Below, in pieces: positions 46,036 to 58,680 of a stretch of 64,000 bases of DNA. Under the pieces are notes generated by a model that saw only the letters and a program-made list of their open reading frames with translations, was not told where the DNA came from and searched no databases. The position numbers and the translations under genes are program-made. This stretch comes from Hymenolepis diminuta (Eukaryota; Platyhelminthes; Cestoda; Cyclophyllidea; Hymenolepididae): the NCBI GenBank assembly GCA_900708905.1, contig CAADRB010000005.1, forward strand, positions 5,064,689 to 5,128,688, in the 5' to 3' direction. Positions within the stretch are counted from its first letter, which is position 1, and every line of letters begins with the position of its first letter.

Positions 46036-49000
46036 AGAGAAGATGTTTATGTTTGTGTATAGCAAAGTCACCCGACACATGTGTAAATTTTACTTACTAT
46101 GGCTATATGCTCTCTTAACTCTATCTATCGTTATATCTTCCTTCCTTCCTTCTCCCCACTCCCTCTTATTCACATTTTAGTCTTTCTGGTGAGAAATGGA
46201 AGGTAGAGAACTGACTATTAAAAGATCGCTGCGTTCTCTCTGCCTTTAAACATCTGTGCATGTCTGTAAAGGTTTAAGTGAATTTAGAATAACCCTATTT
46301 TGGGATCTGTAAAATGGGTGCACTGCTGATTAATCATTATTTTATAAGTAGGATATGGGATCGTTTAAAAACGAGCGGTTAGAATAAGTCTTGAATTACA
46401 AAGTTTAAGTATAAGTAGTATGTGAAACCTAATAGCCCTAACAAAGTGCTAGTTGGATAGCACAAGGGACTGTACTGTTAGTTGGCAACAGGCAAAGTTC
46501 CCATTACAATTTCAGCTGATTGTGCCCTAACTTAGGTGCCTCCGCGTCATGTCTGATTTTTCAAGGCTTTACTAATGTCGCACTTTATGGGTAAAAGTTA
46601 GAAGTTGTTGAACACTTTAAAACTTACTTTTGTAGCTCCATAGTTTGTGTCATGGGCGTGACGTTAAAACTGTTTCTTTTTGAAACCATTTTACCTGGGT
46701 ATGAGTATGACGCATTAAGAGATAAGGCACTCAGTCAAAGAAACTTGATATGGAATGGGAATATAACAAAGGCGATTTCCCATGGAATGCATAATACTAA
46801 GCCTAGAAGTGATTGGGGTAGAACTCTATTAGGATATGGGAGTTGGTATGTAGAGTTGTAGGTTTAGTTTAATAAAGTGACATACATATCAGATGTAAGG
46901 GATAGGGATGTTAAAGGTTGTAGATGCAGTTGTAAGGTGCAAACTAGGATCCAACTGGCTCAGAGGTTGATACAATCGGGTGTCTTGTTGGTGTCATTGA
47001 TTGGGTGCATTCGGTTGGCGTTGCTGGGTGAAAATAGACCGTAAAATACTTAATCAATAACTATCTAATTGATATAATCAATACTCTTTTCTCGACGTCG
47101 GGATTAGAACAAATGTAATCGATTTCGACTATGCAGAAAAATTGTCAATAAACAGCACAAACCGGAATAGGGTGTATTTAATAATGATCCCACATCCACA
47201 AACTTGAACTATGGATCAGGCAATAAATTGAATTGGTGTTTTGGAGAAGGTAAGTAGAATGGGTCGACCTGACTTGTCCACAGTGGGAGAAAATACTTCC
47301 ATTAAAGAGACACCGTGTTTTTTCTCCGCCTTGAAAATATTCTTTCAATTATCATTTTGCCATCGTAACAATTAGAAAAAAGTGTTTCGCTTCCGATACT
47401 CTAAAGGAGAGAGAGTGGTAATATCATTTTCTTCTGCATTCAGACGAACTTTACTGAAATCTGACTGCAGAATGAAGGAAGCGCAAATGAATACGAATCT
47501 TAGCTCTTGAAAACCAATATCTGCTGCAATTTGCACTCACTTTCATCGAAAGCTGGGCTCACAATAATTAAAAGGAATTAAATTTTTAAGGGCATGGAGG
47601 CAACTAGAGTGACGCAAAAATCTTCGTTTCAAACCTGAAGTAGTCAGATTTGTCTTTCTCCCCTCCTCCTTGGCAAATATTTTATTGAAAACTATGTGTT
47701 CAACATCCACATTGAATTTTAGATGCGACCTTTTGTTTATTTAATTAGACCAAATAAATATCCTTCAATGAGCCTTGGAATAGTTAACAAAACTACATCC
47801 ACGCCGTTCGCACTCAGTTAAACTCAAGCAGAATTTACAGAATGTATTATTTCGTGAACATAATAGTGGCCGCTAGCTGAGTTTCGAGTTTGGGGATGAT
47901 TATGCTAAATATGCCAGTTGTCACCCATATCTAGCTTTTTGTTTGACTTTTCAGTAATAAGAATGACCTCCCAGGCTGAATTATTTGCTTGAGTCCATCG
48001 GGTGAATACCAATTCCTGGTTCTTTAAAATAATTTTACTTTGCTCTGTTGATAAATTAACGATTTTCTGCAATTTGTGATCTTTTTAATACTGACTGACC
48101 ATTGACGTATGACATTTTGTAAATTACTGCAAATCAATATATTAGGTTTCAGATAGTAGAGGGAAAGAAAACAATTTTACAGAACCAGACTAGATATCCC
48201 ATCTCCCTTATATAATGATCAAGGTCTGTGTTTGTCAAGTGAATTGTCGGAGGTTTGATATTCTTTATGCAAATTCGGTTAAGGAAAGCGAGGGGCGGCA
48301 GAAAGCTACTTTCTCATTAGGAAATTTCCATTATTTTATCGTACTTTCTCTGCAAGATTTCGAATTATTTCTATGTATATGTTTTCCCAATCATTATTGG
48401 CTGATATTCAATTTGAAAGGAGAGATTAATTAAATTGGCTAATTTGAGTAAGGCAGACGCTGAACGGTAAGAAAAGACTGATATAAATACGTCTAGTTAG
48501 TCTACTTTTGTAATGGCCAAAAAGAGGGTCTCTTGTTAAGCAATTTGGCAACAAACCTCGTGTGAAGGAAGAAAAGGGAAAGTGGGTCATTCGTGGTGAA
48601 ATGGAACTACGTGTAAACAGAAGCCTTTGGAAAATGCACACGTGCCAATTTCTCCAAGAGAAGCAGAGTTACATCTAATTTCTGATCTAAAGATTAATAT
48701 CACTTATCTTAACTGCTAAGTTATTTTAAATTGTAACGGTATTAATATGATAGGTGCCTTACACTCCTGAAATATTATATTCTTATTTTCATATCCTTTT
48801 TCTGTAAGAGGATCCAGAAGGCTCTTTAATGGGACCTATTTTATAGCGAGAAGGAGACTTGACAAGTTAATATGTAGAACTGCCTAATCAAAGTTAATTT
48901 GACTGGAGTGACTTTGTACCACATCCGATCCTATCAATGATTGGTGTCTGTGGTGGCAAACTGAGACTGTTGAGCGAACATGTAGACGCTTTGTTCGCCT

Positions 49001-49600
49001 AACAGGACATTCCGATCCATACTGTTTGGCCAGATCTGGGAGTCCCAAAGTAATGTGTTTTAAGGGAAGAAAAAATGGATATGAGATCTGCATGTCAAGA
49101 TCCCACCGACAAGTTTGTTTCTTCCAAATTGGTTCCCCATTTCATTTTGTTAAAGTTAGGTGATATTTACTGTTGTTGGAGATTGGCAAATACCCTTTGG
49201 AGATTACTTAATCAAGACAGAAAAACATAGGTGAATGAACAAATTAGAATTCTGATTTTCGATTTAGGTTAGCAGCCAATTAACTTTCAGTTAATAAATT
49301 CTTATGTCACCTCAGTGGTTGTGATTCTTCTCAATTACTTAGTTGGTCCTGGTGAGGTGGTCATTTTGGATTCCATAGAATTCTCTAGACTAAGACAATT
49401 AAAAAGGTTTCGGGAAACTGCATTTTATACTTATCATTTTTTTACTGAATCTAAAAGTTAATGATCAGACTTTGCCCGGCGTGAAAGGATACATATTTTG
49501 GTGTCTTAAACAAGTGTGATCACTATCGTGGATGTCTGCTATCAATCGTTATCTCCTAATTTAGGGCTTAGTATATAGTGAAGTCAATTCAGTGTACACG
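46036..49600. other. Downstream flank of the PNPLA6/7 gene, no gene recognised
   Basis: An ATTAAA at 46217-46222 and AATAAA at 46871-46876 are candidate polyadenylation signals for the esterase gene. A plus-strand frame at 46652-46861 (69 codons) starts with ATG but has no family resemblance. Other frames are short and scattered. I see no further gene. Confidence 0.45.
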
Positions 49601-49624
49601 CAAAAGGATTTTATGATGGAACCC

Positions 49625-49700
49625 GTGACCAAAAGGAAATATCCACGCACATAGCTTGACATATCCGCAAGAGCATTGTGGTGTGTATAATCGTCGCCCT
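49625..49700 (-). repeat. SINE tRNA-like head
   Basis: On the minus strand, CTCTTGCGGATATGTCAAGC then TTTTGGTCACGGGTTCCATC give the same B box (GGTCACGGGTTCCAT) as the copy at 40.3 kb. The body is not recognisable. Confidence 0.45.
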
Positions 49701-50034
49701 AACAGCTAAAGTTGTCGATCCATCTGGTTCACCTATCTGGGTTCTACTTCCCTCTTTTTTAGCTCAAAGAAAAATTCTTATATATTTAATAAAGCAAAAC
49801 CATGGAAAGGAATAGTTAAAATAAGAAAATGGAAAGGTAAAGGAATAATCAATATGATTGCATTGTGAAGATCTCTGTCTCGATCAGTTAATACGGTCGG
49901 CGAAATTCATATCGCTGGCTACCTAACGTAGACAGCATAGTCTTAATATTCAATTACAAAAGACATCTTATTGATTAGAAAAAGATCTCCATTTGTTTAA
50001 AAGATGGAAAAAGGAACAAAGTATGAAAGATGGA

Positions 50035-50190
50035 GGGGTGCCACAGTGGCCACTAACTCCTCGAGCTTATGAGATTTGAAGATGAGTATATATCGGCAGG
50101 CTAGCTTCCCATTGATCCATGCTCCGCATGCTGATGTGCGTGCTTCCATTCTAGGTTGCAGGGTTCGTCAATTCTTCAGTAGCGCTATGC
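50035..50190 (+). repeat. Dispersed repeat family B copy
   Basis: The blocks GATGAGTATATATCGGC, CTTCCCATTGATCCATGCTC, CGCATGCTGATGTGCGTGC and TTCTAGGTTGCAGGGTTCG match the copies near 9.4 and 10.9 kb in the same order. It is intergenic here. Confidence 0.5.
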
Positions 50191-50859
50191 TTAGTGGCTT
50201 TCACTGGTATTCTTTTTAGTGGTCCAACCGCATCATATTTACTTGAATTAGTGGAATACTTTCCTTGATCACATTAACTAATAACACTTTATAAGTGACA
50301 TTCCCCGAATATCAATTAACCCAAACGTACTTTAATAGTACACGCAGCCTGCAAAATTTCCATTTGCAGTAGTGCACAGGAGTGTAACGAACAATGAACA
50401 TTTAATTTGCAAATGCCAGTTATTCGTGAAAAGGCATTTTTGATCAAGGAAAAGGTCGCTAAGCTTGTATATGGGTGAGATCAAATCTTTGTTATCTAGT
50501 ATGTTGTGAAACAGTGTCACATGTAGTTAAACGGAGAAGAAATGGTACCTATTTTACTATGCGCTCATTTCATTGAATTCCTGTCCTGTTAATTTCATAA
50601 TTAATTGATTTTTAACTAATTTACCAAGAATAGGGCACAATTGATCATTACTGTGGCCAGTGAATTTACGTATTTAGACAGCTTTTCGATAACATGAATC
50701 GGAAAAACTCGACAGAAGACCCGAGGTCGTTAGGCACAATATTCCTTCATTCCATCTACTTAATTTTCATGTCTTCACCCCTTGATAGCTGATAGAATTC
50801 CTAAAAGAATAGAATTAGCTTGACCAACATTTTTTTCAAATCTCTATTTCATTATATCC

Positions 50860-51550
50860 AAGTGTCATCTTACTCTCCTCCCCTGCTCCTACTTACATCC
50901 TGGAATCTACCACCACAGTGATCTGACTTCTACCTCAGCTTTCATCCGTAACTCCTTCTGACTAACTCCTACAGCCGGGTCCCTCAGTCAGCTCTGTCTA
51001 AAATGCAGATCAGTTTCTAATTCCAGCTCTTTATCTACCTTCTGCATTCGCAGCCTCTCTCATGCTCTTCTATTTCCCGTTAAAGGCATTATTATTTTAT
51101 CTTTATCTTGTCTGTTGTAGCCCTGCATCTACAACAGTTTCGGTCTTATCCTTCTACAACTGGTGACTGTCTAGCTTCATCTCGCAACAGCATCCCGCAA
51201 TACGGCTGGCTGATGGAGAAGAAGGCTTACATCGTACACTGTTATGGATGTGTTTGCTACAAATAACTCCATGCCATTTTCTCAATAATAATAAGCCATC
51301 AGGGCTGGAGGCCTGTATTGGCTGATTTCTGAGCTCATTACTTCTGATCGGCATTGATGTTACACTGATACACAGCTCAGGCCTGAAGAGTCTATGTTTT
51401 TCCTGAGAACTGTAACCCATATTCCCTAGTTGGCCTGTAATCCGCACATCCTTACCAATTTGCGGGTGCACTTCGTTCTTGACATCTTGACAGTTAGTCT
51501 GGAGAAACGCTGTCATCGGTCCAACGGTTGGTTGACATTCTATCGTCAAT
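50860..51550. repeat. Dispersed repeat family D, longer copy
   Basis: The right part (about 51370-51548) aligns with 55070-55258: shared blocks GACATCTTGACAGTTAGTCTG, GAAACGCTGTCATCGGTCC, GTTGACATTCTATCGTCAA (degenerate in the other copy). The left extent is not defined. A minus-strand frame of 131 codons (51154-51549) overlaps it but is not kept in the other copy and matches no family I know. The stretch is less AT-rich than its surroundings. Confidence 0.5.
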
Positions 51551-54500
51551 TACATAAGGAAATTTTTTTATTTCCATAAATAATGTTTGCTAAATCAGTA
51601 AAGCCGATTGGAGACAAAGAGCTTCATAAACACATTTCGACCGGATGAAATATTACTAATTTTTTGTAATTTCGACTTTACTTAATTGCATAATTAATGA
51701 GATCGTAATAGAATAGAATTCTAATCTCCCTAAAAAATTAGAAGTTCCCTTTCAACAGCATTAAGTGCATTTTCTCCCCAAAAGTCACATGCAAATTGGA
51801 TAAGTCTATTCACTTATTTATCCTAATAGGTTGAGTTCTTCCAGTAAAGTGCTCTTTATTTTCGAAACTTTTCGGGTGCTGTATACCATCAACACCAATC
51901 TAGGGAAAGATAATAAATGTCAAATTTGCTTGAAAATTATTGGTCAAATAAATTGAACTAATTTTCTGGAAGATATTGCATCATTACGAGATATTAGCTC
52001 TATCATATTACGTCCAAACAAATTACCAGTCAGCTGGAATAGTTTCATCGGCGACGTTATGATTGTGGTGTATTTCTACCACCCAGGGAAACTAAGAGGC
52101 TAGAGCTAGAGGACAAGACCGCAGTACTTTCCCCTTTATTTGCGACAGGTGCTTCTCGTTATCTTAAAAAGTTCGTTGTAGTATTTTGTGTCTATGTAAA
52201 CAAGGAATCTTAACAAATATTAAACTTATGAAGCATACTATTTTAAAAAATCAAATAGCTAACTCAGTTTAACGCTGCTTAGCAAAATTTTTATTGTGAA
52301 ATTAACAATAAGCACAAGGTCTATGGGAATTAGTGAAATTAGAAAGTGCTGTACCTATGAAAAACCAAATAATCGTTAGTGCGTAGGAAAGGTGGACCTA
52401 ATGGAAAAAATAATGAACAAATATACAATGTCCTAGACACCGGATAAAAATACTCCATGATTCACTTGATTAGAAATATTGGTATACTTGGTATCGAAGG
52501 GATACATTTCAAGATGTCCATACGGCTAAGTTGATAAGAGGTAGCTTTGAGTAACTAAGGTCTACTTTAGAGATACTTTAAACGTCAATCGGAAGAGCGA
52601 CTCAATGAATCTTCTTCGTAAGCTTGTTTTTAACAGAACATTAACAGACAGATGACAAAAAGTGAGGTCCTTTATTTTTGACAGAGTATTTAGGGTCCGC
52701 TTGTTTAAAGGATGGGGATAATAATTTGGTGGGAGAAAAGTCGTCATCTGAGGATGATCACTCAATTTGAGCCTCGGAAACTACGTTGAGCTAAGGAGAC
52801 GCTGTTTCATTTGCATGAATGATAACGCTATTAACCACAGAAAATAACCTTTGAACTGCAATTGCAAGAGTACAAAGAGAACTACAAAAGATTGCTAACC
52901 AATGCAAAATTTCTATTTTCAGCAGATTTTAACACAGCACAGATTCAGGGAACTTTGGCTGGATACAAACACAACTGCAGAGATGGGGAGAATTTATGTT
53001 TGAAAGTATTTGATAAATATTGGGAAGTGCCACACTTCAGTCAAATGTTAAAAACTTATTTAGCAGGACTGATATAAATGTTTACGAGATGATTTAATTC
53101 CGGGATGACCGAAATGCCAGGTGACGTAAAAATGTGAAAGAAATATATGGCCGCCTACCATCTTTCATACTGAAATTCGATTTAAACATCCAAATCTACC
53201 TCTTTACGTATTCATATTGGCCAAAATACTGTCCGGAAAGTTCAAATAGCCTAACAGCGGACTGAATTAAGCAGGAATGAAGTCTCTCTCTTCATTCTCA
53301 ATGGTCTTTGTCTCAATTAACTCCGATATAGTAGTTATTTTTATCCCTGTAGTTATAGCAGGACACTACAATTCGGTGTTATTCGGTCATGATATGATCC
53401 CTCCAATTTTATTTTCTCTTTCGATTTCGGAACTTCAATCCCGCTTAACCAGAAATGAATAATTTAAATCGAATGATATATTATAATAACGTAATCAAAA
53501 TCAAAACATTAACTTAGATAATAACATATCTACTATGCCTGAATAAGGTGTTGTTAGAGTTCACCTTGAACGGTCTCTGTAATCTCTGTTATCCTAAGAA
53601 CAAGTAAGATCACTCTGCTTTAGGCCCTCTAAAGCAGAAATAAATAAATTAATTGGTTAACCAACCGGTCAGTGAGCACTGAAAATCCCGTGAGCAACTC
53701 ACTGAGTGGATGTTAAAGTTTATTCGCATTGAATTTAATAAGTACAGTCCAAATCGTCGTACCTTAACTTTTAAAAATGTAAACTGCAGCAGCTAACCCC
53801 TAGGTTCTCGAGTGATGGTTCATGACTGGCATGATCAGAGTTCCTTGACCAGTAGATTAGACTGAGAGGCTGGTCTTGCCATCTCAATATGTCTTTTTCT
53901 TCTGATAGCTCAATTTCCCCTATTTCACATTGGATAAGACTGAAGATAAGACCAAAGTGACCGAATATAGAATTACAGTGATTAAGGGAAAGATAAGGTT
54001 ATTCATTTAATAAAAGGTAACCGAGAGATAAAGAGTGGTGACCTCAAAAACTAAAGGTTGTTGTGGTGTCGTAGATAGAAGGTGGTAGGGGAAAATGGAG
54101 ACAAAAAGGAGTTGGTCGTAGGTATTAGAGAGGAGGTAAGGTAAGAGTCGAGAAGCTGTGTGTGTGCAAGCCGGGGCATAAAAGTGGAGCTTTGTAGGTT
54201 TAGAATTAGCAAAGACCGTGGCAGGAGACAAAGAGGAGAATCCAACTTAACGATAAGGAGTTGAAAGGGATTATGGTGTACCTGAAAGGCCACTTGAATT
54301 TCTTTGTAATTTAATAGACGTACCGAAGTACAGAGGACAATAGGAACCCCAATGACCATAAATATTATACAAAATAAAAAAATTGAATACCTAATCATGG
54401 TCAAGAGTTTTCAATTGACGGGATTTTCATTCGAAATAAATTTTCTTTATTTTTATTTTATACTATGTATATATATATATATACCCATCAGATCCGATAA

Positions 54501-54640
54501 TGATATATCAAAGAATCCCCCCACAAACATAGTCTTAATGCTATTTCATTAAAAAGATGCGATTATCGTAAAAATAAGAGGACACCCTCAACTGTACTAT
54601 CAATAAGATGCGGGATAAATTGTTGTCGGACCAGCCTGCG
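51551..54640. other. Gene-poor AT-rich region
   Basis: No protein-like frame, RNA gene or clear transposon is visible. There is a short (TA)n run at about 54467-54483. A G+C-richer block near 53790-53880 may be a decayed repeat, but I cannot assign it. Confidence 0.45.
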
Positions 54641-55059
54641 ATTATAGGTACACTAGAGGCATTATTTTCGCTCGGGGGTACAAATCACACTTCAAGATCT
54701 GTGATTGCCATTACAGGGAATACTTATTCTTTTGAATGTAGTAACTTCTCGTGACGTAATTTTACAGATTTGCTTCGTAATAATTACTCATAGAAATGAC
54801 GAAAGAAAATTAATCATTCTCTTAGTAGGCAAGAAAATTTCTAGTTGTTGACTAACTCTCTTTTATTCATATATCTAGATATAGTAATGATTTCGAAGTT
54901 TGTGGATCATACTACTTGAAATTTTACAGTTACGATTCAGCTGTTCCGTTTTATGAAAGGCATAAACTTTTGATTATTTTAATATAATAGCTAAAAATAT
55001 CAGTCTGAGGATTTACATTTATTGAAATATTATGAATGGCTATTTAAAGTGGGAGACCG

Positions 55060-55270
55060 CTGAAAAAACTTGGCCCAGGACCATAGAATTTATGTTTTGT
55101 CTTGGGAAGGGCAATTTACGTCATGTAGGCGGTCTCTAAGTCGCTCATCGTTCATATCAGTATGTAGACACTTGCTTCTCCTGACATCTTGGCCGTCAGT
55201 CTGGATAAAATCTGTTCTCGGTCGGAAAATGAGTTGACTCCCATTGACGATAGTTTAACAAGGCTTTGGT
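55060..55270. repeat. Dispersed repeat family D, shorter copy
   Basis: It aligns with the right part of the 51-kb copy: CTGACATCTTGGCCGTCAGTC, TGGATAAAATCTGTTCTCGG and GTTGACTCCCATTGACGATA. The upstream part is much more diverged. Same strand orientation as the first copy. Confidence 0.55.
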
Positions 55271-58200
55271 GGCTCTCTGGTTTAGCTATTTTTAAATTCT
55301 GTTTTCTTTTAGTGCCAGTGTATTGCACCCCATTCCGTTTAATCTTAATTTTCGAAATTTAAATGAAGATTCAATATTGTTCCATCAGCCGTACTTATTA
55401 TCAATTTATGTTTATAAGGCTCTGGTTCTGATGCAAATAGAGTGGATGGTCAAATATTCGAGTTGTCTTCATTACTTTATTAAAATATTATCACATAAAA
55501 AATAGAAAGTTATTCATATGAGTGAATTTCAAAAGGACTCTCCTTTGCATTTGTTTTTTTTTAAATTGATCTACCAAGAATTGAGTTTGGGGTTTTGATA
55601 TCTTTCAGATCATTCGTCAAGCTCATGGCGGGTGTAACTGCCTAGTTTCTCAGTTTTTTATAGATAATTCTCAAAAACGATTCAGTGACTTTCAGTTTGG
55701 AGGGAATTAGTTTTTGTAGGATATATTTAGACGGGTGCAACACTTTGTGATTTCCTTCTTTGTCAAGAGGTGCGTAAAGTAATCATTCTCCCTAACTAGT
55801 GGCCCTTCTTTTACAGTACTGCACGTAGGGTTACGTAACGTGCTTAACTTGACATCACGGTGGCTCGCCAGTGTGAAGGTCACTTGAAATGAGGGGGCTT
55901 GTAGTTATTGAAAAGCGTTTGAATGAAGTCCTTTCCACACCACGCCACAGTACCTTGTTATCTAGTTATCGTATAGAATTTCGCATAAGAAGAGGGAAAA
56001 AAATGATAAGTGGTTTCAAACGTCGTTCAAACGCTTTTTGGCTCGCCAAAATAAAGTGCAATTCTTCCATAAATTCCTGAAGAGTTTGAAAAAGGAGCCT
56101 CATTTTTTGAAAAAGAATCTTTATCTTATTATACTAATCTTCTCTCTGAGCCTCGATTTCTCTCTAGCCTTTAGTAAAAATATTTGAATAGATTTAAATA
56201 GGCGAATAACCATTATTCTTAGTTAATTATTTAACTAGAGAATTGCCTTAATTATCTTTCGACCACAAACACTAGTGTAATTTGTGGCTCCTCATAGCAA
56301 TTTCAAGTTCACAGAATAATTTATAATTAACGACATTTTTCAATCTGCTACTCATTTTGACTGCGAATATTTTGGTATTAAGTTTAAATTTTGCCTGAAG
56401 AAGTGAAATCTGTGCTCATCTCACTAATAATATTTTATTCTCCGTATTTTAAAATAAATATCTCATTAGGTATTACATTTTATAAATTCTATGTTAGCCA
56501 TGTTAAAATAACTATTCAAAAGAGGAAATTTATTTATTTACAACTTCACTGATTAATTTTCAGTAATTTGCATTGTTTTTAAAATAATAATTCTTTTCTT
56601 ATTGAATTTAAGGCTGATCAATGACCGAAATGGATACTTTTTGCAATATTTTCTTAAAAAAATAATGAAAATTAATTTTCCTAAGACATTTGATTGAGGT
56701 TTATCATTCTCTATTTAGGCAATTATCTTCGTGGATACCGCATTAAGAAAAACTGCTTCAACTATTTAACATGCGTATTTATTTTTTATATGCAGCTGTT
56801 TAAATGTTTAAAAATTTATTCAATACCTTCAAAAAGTGTGTTTTAACTTCCATTTCCGCCCATTTATTCAGACTCAAAATTTATTTTGAGATATCTATGG
56901 GAAGTCTCAGATATTTCACAATTTGTTTTATTGTGATTCATTTGAAAAAAGACACCTTATAACTTTGTGCATTTTGTGAAGTAATGTCTATCGTGAGAAT
57001 TCTAGAAACCCATTATCTAATTATCCACTTGAGTAAAAAGGTGACTTTTGACTGGTACTTAAAGTGGTTCACATAGCTATTAAACTACAAATCGATACAT
57101 ATTCAAACGACACCACATTTTATTTTTAAATAATAGCAGATGGTTCGATTCTCTTTACCTAATATTTCTTCAAAGGAAAATTAGTAATTGATGAATCTTA
57201 ATATCAGCACTTTAACTATAGTGTTTACTCAGTCAATTAGTGTGCTTGCTAATATTGTAGCAGATGTTACACCTAAGTAATCATCCTAAGCAGTCCGAAT
57301 AGCCTCCAGCAGCGTCCTCTCTTATCAATTCACTCCCAAATTAGCTAAGCTATGCCCAAAGTGGCAAGAACCACAAAGATGCTGAGTAGAGAGGGTTTAT
57401 TGACCACTTCTTGTTTTTTTGTGAGTCAAAAGCTTAGTCATTAAATAAAAAATCATGCTAGGCTGCAGGGATCCTGATTGCTGATTGGTTGAGGAGGTCT
57501 CTGCACACACGACCGCGCTTGTTCTTAACGTGACCGGTTACATGGCCGCACTTTCCGTGATGAGTTCTAGTGCACGTGATTCAATCAGACTTGTTAGCTT
57601 TGTGAACCCCACAATATTGCCCGAAATCACATTTAAGATTAAAATAATATAATATTATTAAATTAATATAAGGTAGGGTATATTGATAATATATAAGTAA
57701 CTGAGTTTGAACATTCTGAAAAAAACTGTAATCTGATACTTTAATTTAAGTAGTATTAGCTTTGTCTGTATTAAGATCAGTGGAAAATTGTATTCTTCAC
57801 TTTGGTTCGGAATAAACAAAACAAAATTTTATTGATTCAATTATTATTTCTTGCTTCTTATTATATCTGTCCAATATTAGCATTTCTAGCCCAGAGTCTA
57901 GCTTGCTAATAAATCCATTAAGAAAGGAACTGCACATATTAAGTTGCAAAAAAGATTCACATTCACTGCTCTAACTCTTTGCCTTGCTTCTATCTACCTC
58001 TTTCCCCTTCTACAATCCATTTAGTTAAGATGCTTCCCCCTGATTAGTAATTGTAATTTTTGCCTACCCTTGATAATAAAAACTACTCCTTTATCTTTTA
58101 GTATTTGTTCTTTAATACCTTTAAGTAGATAATTGATTGCGTATAGATATGACAAAACACTGATCTCCACGGTGTACTGCATCATGCTTCATTTAAAAAA

Positions 58201-58500
58201 AGACTGTTTAATGGATTTGTGCATATATTTTTGAAGTAGCACGCATTACTGTGAGAGTTCTAGAAAAAGAGTTACCTATTTATCCACTAAAGGCTATGAT
58301 GAAAGGTGATTTAAGTATTATTCACAAAATTGCATCTCACATGGCTGTTGATTTTCAGCTGAAAATTGTGCTTATGATAGATTGCGCAATAGAGACGGTT
58401 CTTTCGAAGTTGGAGACAAACCGTCGTACAATTTACATAGGAAAAGTATTATTAAAATGTTTCTCATTAACTTCATTCTATAAACAAACATTGTTGAGTT
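55271..58500. other. Gene-poor, very AT-rich region
   Basis: About 3.2 kb of mostly A+T sequence with only chance-length ORFs. A G+C-richer patch at 57440-57580 has CTGATTGCTGATTGGTTGAG and CATGGCCGCAC. It faintly resembles 61490-61620 on the other strand and 26970-27020, perhaps a further repeat family. Confidence 0.4.
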
Positions 58501-58504
58501 TGAA

Positions 58505-58680
58505 ATTTGAAGCGCACTGGTCATCGTACACGTCTGACAAGTCGGCGGTCGTAAAATCGTCTCTAATTAGTACACATCTCCCGATGAGGTTGGTCAACCG
58601 TACCGGTTAATTCTAGTAAAAAAGAGGGACAGTAGAATCTGAACTTCTCATTAGAGCAACCTCCATCCACGTAAACTGTT
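58505..58680 (+). repeat. tRNA-derived SINE copy
   Basis: The head (GCGCACTGGTCATCGTACAC; GGCGGTCGTAAAATCGTC), then GTTGGTCAACCGTACCGGTTA, TTCTAGTAAAAAAGAGGGAC, and TTCTCATTAGAGCAACCTCC follow the standard block order. An open frame at 58251-58610 runs into it and is therefore not a gene. Confidence 0.65.

Noticed and set aside
51154..51549. 131-codon minus-strand open frame
   Set aside because: It overlaps a dispersed repeat whose second copy does not keep the frame. It is Ser/Cys/Pro-rich without family resemblance and has no splice context.
54467..54483. (TA)n microsatellite
   Set aside because: It is very short and ordinary for AT-rich DNA.
58251..58610. 119-codon open frame with ATG-like start
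   Set aside because: Its 3' part runs through a SINE copy, and no domain or splice context is visible.
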